Part shown: positions 16,600 to 24,478 of the stretch, in pieces | How positions within the stretch are numbered: position 1 is the stretch's first letter | Layout of the letters: every line of letters starts with the position of its first letter | Assembly: GCA_025965475.1 (NCBI GenBank) | Contig: JAOPWV010000011.1 | Coordinates: forward strand, 1 to 38,862 | Reading direction: 5' to 3' | Length of the DNA: 38,862 nt | From: Frankiales bacterium | GTDB taxonomy: Bacteria; Actinomycetota; Actinomycetes; Mycobacteriales; SCTD01 | Notes under the pieces: model-generated | Told to the model about the DNA's origin: nothing | The model's database searches: none | The model's input: only the letters and a program-made list of their open reading frames with translations | Program-made: the position numbers and the translations under genes

Positions 16600-16628
16600 T
16601 TTCTGCGCCGTCGTTTCTGCGCCGTCGT
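16591..16628 (+). repeat. Tandem 14-mers after the leader hairpin
   Basis: GCGCCGTCGTTTCT occurs twice head to tail (16591-16604, 16605-16618), followed by a partial third copy GCGCCGTCGT (16619-16628). The first copy supplies part of the 3' arm of the hairpin, so copies two and three could pair alternatively with the 5' arm CGACGG, giving competing structures. Confidence 0.8.
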
Positions 16629-16693
16629 CCGGGCAGGCGTCCGGCACCGCGCCCCCTCGCCCGTCGCGGCGCCGCCGCCTCTTCGGTCCCCAT

Positions 16694-16711
16694 GTCACCC
16701 GTCCGGGTGAC
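16694..16711. promoter_or_regulatory. Inverted repeat GTCACCC-N4-GGGTGAC
   Basis: A perfect 7-bp inverted repeat with a 4-nt spacer lies 76 nt upstream of the S8 start. It is nested within a wider inverted pair CATGTCA (16691-16697) and TGACATG (16739-16745). It may be an operator or a second leader hairpin. Confidence 0.4.
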
Positions 16712-16786
16712 CGGTCGGCCGGTGCCGGACCCGACACATGACATGGCCGGTGAACGGTTGGCCATGCTGAGGACGAGGGACGGTTC

Positions 16787-18487
16787 ATGCCACACAACTC
16801 CACGCTGACGCTCCGGCACACGGCCGCTCTGCTCGCGGCCGGGCTCGCGGCCTCCACCGTGCTGGCCGCCGCTCCCGTCACGGCCGCCGGCGCAAGCGCC
16901 GAACATCGTGTCGTGGTCACCGCCCTGTCGGGCGACGTGGCGGCGGCGGCCTCGGCCGTCCGCGCCGCCGGCGGCCGCATCCTCGACCGCATCCCGCTCA
17001 TCGGCGGCGTGACGGCCAGTCTGCCGGCGGGCACCGTCCTCGCCCCGGCGTACCGCGTCGCCCCTGACCGGCCGCTCAGCGTCGCCGCGGCTCGGGACCG
17101 TCGCGGCGACAACAGCGACGGCAACGGCAACGGCAACAAGGGCGGCGCGGGCAAGGCCGGCTCCGCTGTGTCCGGCGCGGGCAACGGCATCACCGTTGCC
17201 GTCGTCGACACGGGTGTGGCCGACGTGGCCGACCTGGGCGGCCGCGTGACCCACCTGAACGTGAGCGGCCGGGGCAGCGGCGACGGCTTCGGCCACGGCA
17301 CGTTCGTGGCGGGTCTCGTCGCCGGCGACGGCACGAGCTCCCAGGGGAAGCACACCGGCGTGGCCCCCGGCGCCTCCGTCCTCGACGTCCGGGTCGCCGA
17401 CGCCCAGGGCAACTCCAACCTGATCACCGTGCTGCGGGGCCTGCAGGCCGTCGCCAACTACAACGAGAACCACAAGGTCTCGGTGCTCAACCTGTCGCTG
17501 GCGTCCGGCAGCCCGCTGCCGTACCAGATCGACCCCCTGAGCTCAGCCCTCGAGGCCCTCTGGAACAGGGGCGTCACGGTCGTCGTGCCGTCCGGCAACG
17601 ACCCGGACCAGGTCAGCTCCCCCGGCAACGACCCCGTACTGCTCACCCTCGGTGCACTGGAGCAGGGCGCCGCCGCCGACCACAGCGCCGACACCGTGGT
17701 GGAGTTCTCCGGCCGCGGCCCCGCCGCACAGGGCGTCGCCAAGCCCGATCTGGTGGCGACCGGTTCCCACGTCGTGTCCCTTCGGGCTCCCGGCAGCGTC
17801 ATCGACTCGGCGAACCCGGGCAGCCGGGTGGACGGCTCCTACTTCCGCGGATCGGGCACCTCGTTCTCGACGGCCGTCGCCTCCGGGGCGGTCGCCGTGC
17901 TGCTCTCCCAGCGCCCCGGCCTCACGCCCGACCAGGTCAAGGCGCTGCTGACCGCGACCGCGTACCAGGCCCCCGGTCTTGCCGATCGCAGGGCGGCCGG
18001 CGCCGGCGGTCTGGACCTGGCAAAGGCGCTCGCCGCGCCGACCCCGGCCGACCCCGGCAACACGTCGGTCCAGGTCCCCGGCGACCCCGAGCTCTGGGCG
18101 ACGTTCCTGTCGGCCGTGATCTCCGGCGACCGCAAGGCGGCCGCCAGCAGCTGGTCCAGGCTCTCCCCCGAGGCCCGCAACTGGGCGGCCAGCAGCTGGT
18201 CCTCGCTCAGCTTCGAGGCCCGCAACTGGGCGGCGCGTAACTGGGCCGGACGCGACTGGGCCGGCGCGGACGGGACCGCCGAGGAATGGGCGGCGCGCAA
18301 CTGGGCCGCCCGCAACTGGGCCGCCAGCAGCTGGAGCGCCAGCAGCTGGAGCGCGCGGAACTGGGCGGCGCGCAACTGGGCCGCGAGCAGCTGGAGCGCC
18401 AGCAGCTGGTCGGACGACGACTGGGCCGCCCGCAACTGGGCCGCGAGCAGCTGGTCCGCCCGCAACTGGGCCGGCATCTGGAGGTAG
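16787..18487 (+). CDS. Secreted S8 subtilisin-like protease with Trp-pentad tail
   Basis: 566 aa. Residues 1-33 form a signal peptide with likely cleavage after an Ala motif near 30-38. Residues 40-100 look like an inhibitor-I9-type propeptide, followed by a Gly/Asn-rich linker (about 107-135). The subtilisin domain (about 135-415) has the full triad: Asp141 in AVVDTG, His170 in GHGTFVAG and Ser359 in GTSFSTAVASG, with oxyanion Asn271 in PSGND. The C-terminal 110 residues are built from RNWAA- and SSWSA-type pentads, with Trp on a strict 5-residue register; I know no named domain like this. No LPXTG or membrane anchor is present. The ATG has GAGGGA 6 nt upstream. The histidine kinase gene starts 57 nt downstream, so the two are probably co-transcribed. 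Confidence 0.95.
   Translation: MPHNSTLTLRHTAALLAAGLAASTVLAAAPVTAAGASAEHRVVVTALSGDVAAAASAVRAAGGRILDRIPLIGGVTASLPAGTVLAPAYRVAPDRPLSVAAARDRRGDNSDGNGNGNKGGAGKAGSAVSGAGNGITVAVVDTGVADVADLGGRVTHLNVSGRGSGDGFGHGTFVAGLVAGDGTSSQGKHTGVAPGASVLDVRVADAQGNSNLITVLRGLQAVANYNENHKVSVLNLSLASGSPLPYQIDPLSSALEALWNRGVTVVVPSGNDPDQVSSPGNDPVLLTLGALEQGAAADHSADTVVEFSGRGPAAQGVAKPDLVATGSHVVSLRAPGSVIDSANPGSRVDGSYFRGSGTSFSTAVASGAVAVLLSQRPGLTPDQVKALLTATAYQAPGLADRRAAGAGGLDLAKALAAPTPADPGNTSVQVPGDPELWATFLSAVISGDRKAAASSWSRLSPEARNWAASSWSSLSFEARNWAARNWAGRDWAGADGTAEEWAARNWAARNWAASSWSASSWSARNWAARNWAASSWSASSWSDDDWAARNWAASSWSARNWAGIWR
18146..18475 (+). repeat. 15-bp tandem repeats encoding Trp pentads
   Basis: Twenty-two consecutive 15-nt units in the S8 gene. 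Trp stands at residues 456, 466, 471, 481, 486, 491 and then every five residues from 501 to 561; residue 476 is Phe, while 461 and 496 lack an aromatic. Two unit types alternate, CGCAACTGGGCCGCC-like (RNWAA) and AGCAGCTGGAGCGCC-like (SSWSA). Synonymous differences between units show some age, while the near-identical ones suggest recent duplication. Confidence 0.95.
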
Positions 18488-18544
18488 TTCCGCCGGACCT
18501 GCCTCCCGCCGGAGGGGGCAGACCCGCGACGAGGAGGTGAGCAC

Positions 18545-20965
18545 GTGCCCGGGTTGCGCCGCCTGGTGACGTCGCTCGTCCTGATCGGGGTCGCCTTCCA
18601 GGTCGGCGTCGGGTTCGTCCTGCACGGCGCCGGACCGGTCATCTCCCTCGAGGGCGAGATGCCCTGGGCACACGAGCCACTGCTCCTGGTCCTGCTGCTC
18701 GGCCTCACCATGGTCGGCGACCTGGTCTCGGTCCGCGTCCGCCATGGGGAGGAGAGCGAGGAGCTCACCCTCTTCGAGGCCGCCGTCGTCATCGACGTCC
18801 TGCTGCTGCCGGCCGGTTGGGCGCTGCTCGTGCCGGTCGCCGCGAGCGTCCTGTGCTCCGTCATCCGCCGGCGCGAGCTGGTCAAGACCGTCTTCAACGC
18901 CGCCAACCAGGCCGCGGCCACCGCGATCCTCGTCGCGATCGTGCACCCGCTTTCCGGGCAGCCGGGGCAGACGCTGCACTGGCGCGTGGTGCTCGCGCTG
19001 GTGGTCGGGACGCTGGCGTTCACCATGGCCAACCTGGTGGCGCTCTCCCGCATCTACGGCCTGCTCGGCGACGACCCGTGGTCCATGGTCCGCGACGGGG
19101 TCCGGTTGTCTCTCGTGATGGCCCTCGGCATGGTCGGGGTCGGTGGCACCGCCGCGACCCTCGCCGGGGCGGCGCCTGCCCTGCTGCCCTTCACCGTCAT
19201 CCCGGCGGTCGCGCTGACCTTCGCCTACCGGGCCGCGGCGCAGGAGTCCGAGGAGCGCCAGCGGTCCTCCCGGCTACTGGCGCTGTCCCAGGTCCTTGCC
19301 GGTCGCCTCGAACCCGAGGATCTGGTCGCGGCGTTCCTGGACCTCACCCGGCAGGCCTTCGGGGCCGACCGCGCCGTCGCCATCCGCGAGGTCACGACGG
19401 CCGCCGGCGCCGTACTGACCAGCGTCGTCGACGACCGGGAGGACGGCCGGGCCAGCCGCTCCACCGATCCGGTCGAGCGCCTCCTGCTGCTGCGGTCCGC
19501 CCAGGAGGGGGTGCTGGCCCTCGACGAGGACCTGCCCGGGGGCTGGGTACGGACCATCGTCGCGCCGCTCGAGGCCGAAGGCCGCCGGCTCGGTGCGCTC
19601 GTCCTCCTCACCCGCGACCGCCACCAGGCGCTCGGCCGCCGGGAGCTGACGCTGCTCACCCCGCTGGCCAGCGCCCTCGCGGTCGCGCTGCGTGGTGCGG
19701 CGCACGTCCAGCGCCTGACCGAGGAGACGAGCAAGCTCAAGGCCGTCGTCGACCAGTCCTCGGACGGCATCCTCGTGCTCGACGGGGCGGGCCGGGTCCA
19801 GCTCTGGAGCCCGGCGCTCGAACACCTGACCGGCCGGTCCGAGCACGCCGCCCTGGCTCGCCCTCTCGGACAGCTCATGGCCACCCTGACGGCGGACGGC
19901 GTGCCGGTCGACCCGTTCGTCGCCGGCCACTCGCTGCTGACCCCGGCCGAGCCGCGGGCGACCGTCGAGCTCACCGTGCTGCGGGAGGACGGCGAGCAGC
20001 GCGTGATCCGGTGCGCCCACGCGGCGGCGTACGACGACGCGGGCCTGCTGGTCCGCGACGTCGTGATCGTGCACGACGTGACGCGGGAGCGGGAGGTCGA
20101 GCGGCTCAAGGCGGACTTCATCGCGACGGTCTCGCACGAGCTGCGCACCCCCATCACGCCGATCAAGGGGTACGCCGACCTGCTGCGGCGCCGGGGGGAA
20201 GCCATGACGCCCCAGAAGCGACTCGAATGCCTGGAGATCATCAGCAGCCGTACCGAGCACCTGGCCCGGCTCGTCGAGGACCTGTTGCTCGCGTCGCACA
20301 TCTCCGCGCGGGCCGGCGCGGCCGCCGCCAAGGTGGAGATGTCCACCGGCGACCTCGTCGCGCTGACCTCGCGCGCCTGCGCGGACTTCGGCACGGACGG
20401 CGATCGGCTCACGCTGACCCTGCCGCCGGGCCCCGTGACCGTCGCCTGCGACCCCATGCGCGTCGTACAGATCCTGACGAACCTGGTCGGCAACGCGCTG
20501 AAGTACTCCGGCGCCGGCACCCCGGTCGACGTACGCCTGCTCGTCAGCGCCGGCCGGGCCATCGTGGAGGTGGAGGACCACGGGCGCGGCATCCCTGCCG
20601 ACCAGCTCGATCGGGTCTTCGAGAAGTTCCACCGGGTCGAGGACCCGATGCGCATGACGACCGGCGGCACCGGCCTCGGGCTCTACATCGCACGGGAGCT
20701 GGCTGCGGCGATGGGCGCGACGCTGACGTGCCGGTCCAGCCTCGGGGTGGGTTCGGCGTTCTCCGTGGCGCTGGCCGTCGTGCCCGTCGACGGCAGGCCG
20801 GCCGCCGCACCGGCGACGCGGGACGCGGCCTCGCGGCCGACCTTCGGCGACCCGGCGACCGCCGTGGCGCGCCTGCGCGGACCCCGCACGATGGCGCCGC
20901 GGGACCTCGTCGCGCCACGCCCGGACGCGGATGCCGGGGCTGCCGCCACGCTCACGCTAGGCTGA
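18545..20965 (+). CDS. Membrane sensor histidine kinase (MASE-like 5-6 TM, GAF, PAS, HisKA, HATPase)
   Basis: 806 aa. About six N-terminal membrane helices (1-225) with the pattern ELVKTVFNAANQAAATAIL resemble MASE-type integral sensory domains. A GAF-like domain follows (about 245-385), then a PAS domain (about 395-515, SSDGILVLDGAGRVQLWSP), and a complete kinase core: His531 in TVSHELRTPITPIKGYA, N-box NLVGNALKYS (Asn about 650), G1 DHGRG (about 678) and G2 GTGLGL (about 708). A 60-residue disordered tail ends the protein. No response regulator is adjacent. The GTG start has a strong GAGGAGGTGA Shine-Dalgarno. It lies 57 nt after the S8 protease, and its PAS-to-H-box linker (TREREVERLK) is nearly identical to that of the other kinase in the window. 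Confidence 0.93.
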   Translation: MPGLRRLVTSLVLIGVAFQVGVGFVLHGAGPVISLEGEMPWAHEPLLLVLLLGLTMVGDLVSVRVRHGEESEELTLFEAAVVIDVLLLPAGWALLVPVAASVLCSVIRRRELVKTVFNAANQAAATAILVAIVHPLSGQPGQTLHWRVVLALVVGTLAFTMANLVALSRIYGLLGDDPWSMVRDGVRLSLVMALGMVGVGGTAATLAGAAPALLPFTVIPAVALTFAYRAAAQESEERQRSSRLLALSQVLAGRLEPEDLVAAFLDLTRQAFGADRAVAIREVTTAAGAVLTSVVDDREDGRASRSTDPVERLLLLRSAQEGVLALDEDLPGGWVRTIVAPLEAEGRRLGALVLLTRDRHQALGRRELTLLTPLASALAVALRGAAHVQRLTEETSKLKAVVDQSSDGILVLDGAGRVQLWSPALEHLTGRSEHAALARPLGQLMATLTADGVPVDPFVAGHSLLTPAEPRATVELTVLREDGEQRVIRCAHAAAYDDAGLLVRDVVIVHDVTREREVERLKADFIATVSHELRTPITPIKGYADLLRRRGEAMTPQKRLECLEIISSRTEHLARLVEDLLLASHISARAGAAAAKVEMSTGDLVALTSRACADFGTDGDRLTLTLPPGPVTVACDPMRVVQILTNLVGNALKYSGAGTPVDVRLLVSAGRAIVEVEDHGRGIPADQLDRVFEKFHRVEDPMRMTTGGTGLGLYIARELAAAMGATLTCRSSLGVGSAFSVALAVVPVDGRPAAAPATRDAASRPTFGDPATAVARLRGPRTMAPRDLVAPRPDADAGAAATLTLG
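20958..20963 (+). promoter_or_regulatory. Possible -10 box for the DUF5679 gene
   Basis: TAGGCT overlaps the end of the histidine kinase gene, 75 nt upstream of the DUF5679 start. No convincing -35 was seen, so read-through from the kinase gene is an alternative. Confidence 0.3.
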
Positions 20966-21038
20966 ACTGATCGTCGCGCGCCGACCGGCTGCGCGAACTC
21001 GGGGCACGGCCCCGTCGAGACCTGACCTGGAGGACCCC

Positions 21039-21191
21039 GTGGCCGAGAGCTACAACGGTTACTGCGTGAAGTGCAAGGAGAAGCGTGACTTCGACGGCGA
21101 GGTCAAGGTCAGCGACTCCGGCCGCCGGATGGCGCAGGGCCTGTGCCCGGTCTGCGGCACCAAGATGAACCGGATCCTCGGCAAGGCCTGA
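21039..21191 (+). CDS. DUF5679-type small zinc-ribbon protein
   Basis: 50 aa with a GTG start and GGAGG Shine-Dalgarno 5 nt upstream. Two zinc knuckles are visible: GYCVKCK (Cys9, Cys12) and LCPVCGTK (Cys38, Cys41), separated by a basic, strand-forming segment. This matches the DUF5679 family of very short actinobacterial zinc ribbons, whose function is unknown; many such proteins bind nucleic acid or ribosomes. A long hairpin terminator follows directly. Confidence 0.9.
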   Translation: MAESYNGYCVKCKEKRDFDGEVKVSDSGRRMAQGLCPVCGTKMNRILGKA

Positions 21192-21215
21192 CACAGGGCC
21201 GATCCCCAGCACGTC

Positions 21216-21257
21216 CGACGAGGGCGGCGCACCCGTACGGGGGCGCCGCCCTCGTCG
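21216..21257 (+). terminator. Intrinsic terminator of the DUF5679 gene
   Basis: A 15-bp perfect stem (CGACGAGGGCGGCGC with GCGCCGCCCTCGTCG) encloses a loop that can itself extend the helix through CCCGTACGGG. It lies 24 nt past the DUF5679 stop. There is no U-tract. Confidence 0.75.
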
Positions 21258-21528
21258 CGTTCAGCCGTCCGACCCGGAAGATGCGGGCGCGGACCCGCCC
21301 GAGGCCAGCAGCACGATGGTCATCGTCCCTACATGACCGCACCTTGATCACGCTGTCCAGCGATCGTCAGCCCATTCGGATCCCGGCGCCGGGCGGATGC
21401 CGGCGGCACGGTCCGCCTCCGACAGCCCTGCCGGGTTCGGCGTGTCGCTGTAGGGCCGTGGACGGGGAGGCCCTCGACCTACGTGGCGAGCTCGGCGGGG
21501 CAGACAGCTGGAGGGTGGACGGGACCCC

Positions 21529-21657
21529 GTGCGCGAGCTCGCCGTCGTACTGGCGGCAGGTCGCAGCCTGCGCCAACGGGTCTTCGCGGCCGCCGCCTGC
21601 GTGCCGTTGTCCGCCCTGGGTTTCCTCGCGTTCCTGTCGGGCGGCTTCGGCCGGTAG
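21529..21657 (+). CDS. Possible 42-aa single-helix membrane peptide
   Basis: GTG-initiated ORF: a short basic N-terminus (RELAVVLAAGRSLRQR) followed by a hydrophobic helix (about 19-38, containing AAAACVPLSALGFLAFL) and SGGFGR at the end. A GGAGGG element lies 15 nt upstream, a little far for a ribosome site. The amphipathic plus hydrophobic arrangement and compact stop support a real small membrane protein, but nothing else does. I do not recognise it. Confidence 0.3.
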   Translation: MRELAVVLAAGRSLRQRVFAAAACVPLSALGFLAFLSGGFGR

Positions 21658-21769
21658 AGCCTTCCCGGCAGGACGCGCCCCGTCTCCCCCGAGGGCGCTT
21701 CTGTGGAAGGTCCCCCGCGCTGTGGACGGCGTACGGCGGACCGTCGCCACGGGTGCCAGCCTCTGCCGG

Positions 21770-22795
21770 GTGAGACCTCTTCTGACGCCCTTCGCCCGCC
21801 GGCTCTGGCGCGACCGCGAGACCCTGCAGCTCGGCAGGAACCCCGGCCGCGCCGTCGTCCTCGCGGGGGTGGACCCGACACTGCGTGCGGTGCTGGCGCT
21901 CCTCGACGGCACCCGTGATCACGCGGGCGTGCTCCGCGCGGCCGGGGACGCGGGGTGCCCAGGGCCGCGCACCGCGGCCGTACTGACCCTCCTCGCCGAC
22001 GCCGGGCTGCTCGATGACGCCGCAGACGACCGCTCCGCGTTGGCACGGCTCGCGCGTGCCGAGCGCGACCGGCTGGCGGCCGACCTGGGTTCGCTGCAGC
22101 TCGTGCGGCCGGACGGAGCGCTGCCGGTGGCCCGGCGCAGGCTCGAGGCGCGTGTCGTCGTCGAGGGCGCGGGACGGGTCGGGGCTGCGGTCGCGGGCCT
22201 GCTCGCCGCGTCCGGGGTGGGCGCGGTCGACGTGGCCGACGACGGGACGGTCCGGCCGGAGGACTGCGGGGTGGGCGGTCTCGGCCTCGACCAGGTGGGG
22301 CGGCGGCGCGGCGACGCCGCCCGGGACCTCCTCCGGACGGTGGCGCCGTCGGTCCGGACCGGCACGCTGTGCCTGCCCGACCTGGTGGTCCTGGCACCGG
22401 CCGCCGGGCTGCCCCCGCCGGACGCTCCCCGGTTGGTCCCGCACCTGCTCGCCGAGGTCCGCGACGGGACGGGGGTGGTCGGACCGCTGGTCCAGCCGGG
22501 TGCCAGCGCCTGCCTGCACTGCTTGGACCTGGCCCGGACCGACCGGGATCCGGACTGGCCGGCGGTCGCCGCACAGCTGTCCCTGCCGGCCGCCGGGGTG
22601 GCTCCCTGTGACGCCGGGCTGGCGCTGGCGGTGGTGGCGCAGACGGCACTCCAGGTGCTGACCCTGGTCGACGGGGCGGCGGTACCCGCGACGGTGGGCG
22701 GCACCCTGGAGCTGGCCCTGCCGGACTGGCGCTGGCGGCGCCGGAGCTGGCAGATCCACCCGGACTGCCCCTGTGCGTGGCGCGAGGCCGGCTGA
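21770..22795 (+). CDS. ThiF/E1-like protein (TOMM cyclodehydratase-like)
   Basis: 341 aa. The N-terminal 100 residues (containing FARRLWRDRETLQLGRNPGR) resemble the peptide-recognition part of thiazole/oxazole-modified microcin (TOMM) proteins. An E1-like Rossmann region follows with VEGAGRVGAAVAGLLAASGV (about 127-146). Four cysteines form a likely zinc site: Cys248-X2-Cys251 in ACLHCLDL and Cys333-X-Cys335 at the C-terminus. The usual E1 arginine and catalytic residues for adenylation are not clear, so it may bind peptide rather than activate it. It sits 41 nt upstream of an ABC1 kinase, the same order as many actinobacteria (Rv3196/Rv3197 region). The GTG start at 21770 lacks a clear Shine-Dalgarno. 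No YcaO or precursor peptide is nearby. Confidence 0.8.
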   Translation: MRPLLTPFARRLWRDRETLQLGRNPGRAVVLAGVDPTLRAVLALLDGTRDHAGVLRAAGDAGCPGPRTAAVLTLLADAGLLDDAADDRSALARLARAERDRLAADLGSLQLVRPDGALPVARRRLEARVVVEGAGRVGAAVAGLLAASGVGAVDVADDGTVRPEDCGVGGLGLDQVGRRRGDAARDLLRTVAPSVRTGTLCLPDLVVLAPAAGLPPPDAPRLVPHLLAEVRDGTGVVGPLVQPGASACLHCLDLARTDRDPDWPAVAAQLSLPAAGVAPCDAGLALAVVAQTALQVLTLVDGAAVPATVGGTLELALPDWRWRRRSWQIHPDCPCAWREAG

Positions 22796-22836
22796 CCCGA
22801 CGAGCGGGCGGGCGCCGGCCGGGCCACACTGTCCAG

Positions 22837-24276
22837 GTGAGTGACATCCCCCGTCGTGCGGTGACCCGTACCGCCAAGCTGGCCTCGCTGCCCCTCGGAG
22901 TGGCAGGGCGGGCGACGCTCGGGCTGGGCAAGCGGATCGGCGGCCGGCCGGCCGAGGTGGTCGCGGCCGAGCTGCAGGCACGCACCGCCGAGCAGCTGTT
23001 CCAGGTCCTGGGCCAGCTCAAGGGCGGCGCGATGAAGTTCGGCCAGGCCCTGTCGGTGTTCGAGGCGGCCCTGCCCGAGGAGGTCGCGGCCCCGTACCGG
23101 GCCGCCCTCACCAAGCTCCAGGAGGCGGCTCCCCCCCTGCCTGCGGCCGCGGTCCACAAGGTGCTCGCCACGGAGCTGGGCGAGGACTGGCGGGACCGGT
23201 TCGTCGAGTTCTCCGACACACCGGCAGCGGCGGCGAGCATCGGGCAGGTCCACCGGGCCGTCTGGGCGGACGGCCGCGAGGTCGCCGTGAAGATCCAGTA
23301 CCCGGGTGCCGGACCGGCGCTTTTGTCCGACCTGAAGCAGCTCGGCCGGGTCGCCCGGATGTTCTCGGCGCTCTCCCCCGGCCTCGACCTCAAGCCGCTG
23401 CTCAGGGAGCTGCAGGTCCGGGTCGCCGAGGAGCTCGACTACAAGCTCGAGGCGGAGAGCCAGGAGACCTTCGCACAGGCGTACGACGACGACCCGGAGA
23501 TCCGGGTGCCGCACGTCGTCGCGGGCGGCGAGCACGTGCTGGTCACCGAGTGGCTGGAAGGCACGCCGCTGTCCACGATCATCAACGAGGGGACGCCCGA
23601 GCAGCGCGATCGAGCGGCGGTCCTGCTCGCCCGGTTCCTGTTCTCCGGGCCGGTGCTCGCGGGCCTGCTGCACGCCGACCCGCACCCGGGCAACTTCCGC
23701 CTCCTGCCCGACGGCCGGCTGGGCGTCATCGACTTCGGGGCGGTCAACCGGCTCCCCGACGGCGCCCCCGAACCCATCGGGCGCATCACCCGGCTGGCGC
23801 TGTCAGGGGATGCGCAGGCGGTCCTCGAGGCGCTGCGCGAGGAGGGTTTCGTCAAGGCGAACATCGAGGTCGACGCCGAGGCGGTGCTCGACTACCTGCG
23901 GCCCCTGCTCGAACCGGTGGCTGCCCCCACGTTCCGCTTCAGCCGTGCCTGGCTGCGCGGCCAGGCGCTGCGGATCGGCGACCCGCGCTCCCCCGCGGCC
24001 CAGCTGGGGCGTCAGCTCAACCTCCCGCCGGCGTACCTGCTCATCCACCGCGTGACGCTGGGCACCATCGGCGTGCTGTGCCAGCTCGGTGGCGAGGCGT
24101 CGTTCCGCAGCGAGATGGAGCGCTGGCAGCCCGGATTCGCCGAACCCGGCTCGACAGCGGCGGACGAGGCCGCGGCGGCAAGTGCGCGGCGGCTTGAGCC
24201 ACCGGCCGGGGTCCCGACACCTGAGCAGACGTGCATCGTGGAGCCGCCACCGGACGACACCCTGCTCAGCGGCTGA
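22837..24276 (+). CDS. ABC1/AarF (UbiB-like) atypical kinase
   Basis: 479 aa with a GTG start directly before SDIPRRAVTRTAKLA. The family motifs are complete: KXGQ region LKGGAMKFGQALS (KFGQ about 67-70), the Ala-rich nucleotide loop AAAASIGQVHRA, VAVKIQYPG with the ion-pair lysine, EELDYKLEAES, the catalytic HADPHPGN (279-286) and the metal-binding DFG (299-301). In E. coli UbiB acts in ubiquinone biosynthesis; in actinobacteria, which use menaquinone, the substrate is unknown. It is the counterpart of Rv3197. The tail (after about 445) is disordered. In mycobacteria whiB7 and uvrD2 follow this gene; here they do not. Confidence 0.93.
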   Translation: MSDIPRRAVTRTAKLASLPLGVAGRATLGLGKRIGGRPAEVVAAELQARTAEQLFQVLGQLKGGAMKFGQALSVFEAALPEEVAAPYRAALTKLQEAAPPLPAAAVHKVLATELGEDWRDRFVEFSDTPAAAASIGQVHRAVWADGREVAVKIQYPGAGPALLSDLKQLGRVARMFSALSPGLDLKPLLRELQVRVAEELDYKLEAESQETFAQAYDDDPEIRVPHVVAGGEHVLVTEWLEGTPLSTIINEGTPEQRDRAAVLLARFLFSGPVLAGLLHADPHPGNFRLLPDGRLGVIDFGAVNRLPDGAPEPIGRITRLALSGDAQAVLEALREEGFVKANIEVDAEAVLDYLRPLLEPVAAPTFRFSRAWLRGQALRIGDPRSPAAQLGRQLNLPPAYLLIHRVTLGTIGVLCQLGGEASFRSEMERWQPGFAEPGSTAADEAAAASARRLEPPAGVPTPEQTCIVEPPPDDTLLSG

Positions 24277-24285
24277 CGCCGCCTG

Positions 24286-24447
24286 CTACCACCAGGCCTC
24301 GTCCAGCCGGGCCTCGATCGACCGCAGGTTGTCGCGCGTGCACGTATCGCACAGCCAGACCGGACCGCGCTCCTCGACCTGCAGGGACCAGGTGGGCGGC
24401 CGCTCCTCGGCGACCCGCCCACAGGATCCGCAGCTGACCTGCTCCAT
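24286..24447 (-). CDS. 53-aa zinc-ribbon protein
   Basis: Two CXXC knuckles are present, SCGSCGR (Cys6, Cys9) and LCDTCTRDNL (Cys33, Cys36), with Trp residues between them (PPTWSLQVEERGPVWLC) and a helical acidic end. It should bind one zinc. The ATG has AGGA about 9 nt upstream. The gene is convergent with the ABC1 kinase gene (9 nt between the stops) and lies 31 nt downstream of the sigma-like gene, so it is probably co-transcribed with that. I do not know its function. Confidence 0.75.
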   Translation of the reverse strand: MEQVSCGSCGRVAEERPPTWSLQVEERGPVWLCDTCTRDNLRSIEARLDEAWW

Positions 24448-24478
24448 GCCGTGATCCTGCCCTGCCCGCGGGCTGACG

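Larger units (their letters stand above)
16217..16786. other. 570-bp intergenic region rich in repeats and regulatory structure
   Basis: No protein-coding gene is supported here. In order it holds: the YgjP promoter (minus); a zone with several TCCACA-containing, DnaA-box-like 9-mers (16329-16470); a promoter with TTGACG/TAGCGT (16489-16518); a very long hairpin beginning at the predicted start site (16525-16599); tandem 14-mers (16591-16628); and inverted repeats (16694-16711, and CATGTCA/TGACATG at 16691-16697 and 16739-16745). All lie upstream of the S8 protease gene at 16787. Confidence 0.7.
21192..21769. other. Intergenic stretch between DUF5679 and ThiF-like genes
   Basis: 578 bp. It holds the DUF5679 terminator (21216-21257) and one plausible 42-aa membrane ORF (21529-21657). 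In 21258-21528 I see neither a credible gene nor a clear promoter. A longer plus-strand frame runs into the ThiF gene but its upstream part has no protein character. Confidence 0.5.

Noticed and set aside
18146-18475. CRISPR array
   Set aside because: The 15-bp units are contiguous coding repeats without spacers, in frame with the S8 protease.
21143-21769. Upstream extension of the ThiF-like gene to 550 aa
   Set aside because: The extra 209 codons run through the DUF5679 gene end and its terminator and have no family resemblance; the GTG at 21770 begins the recognisable domain.
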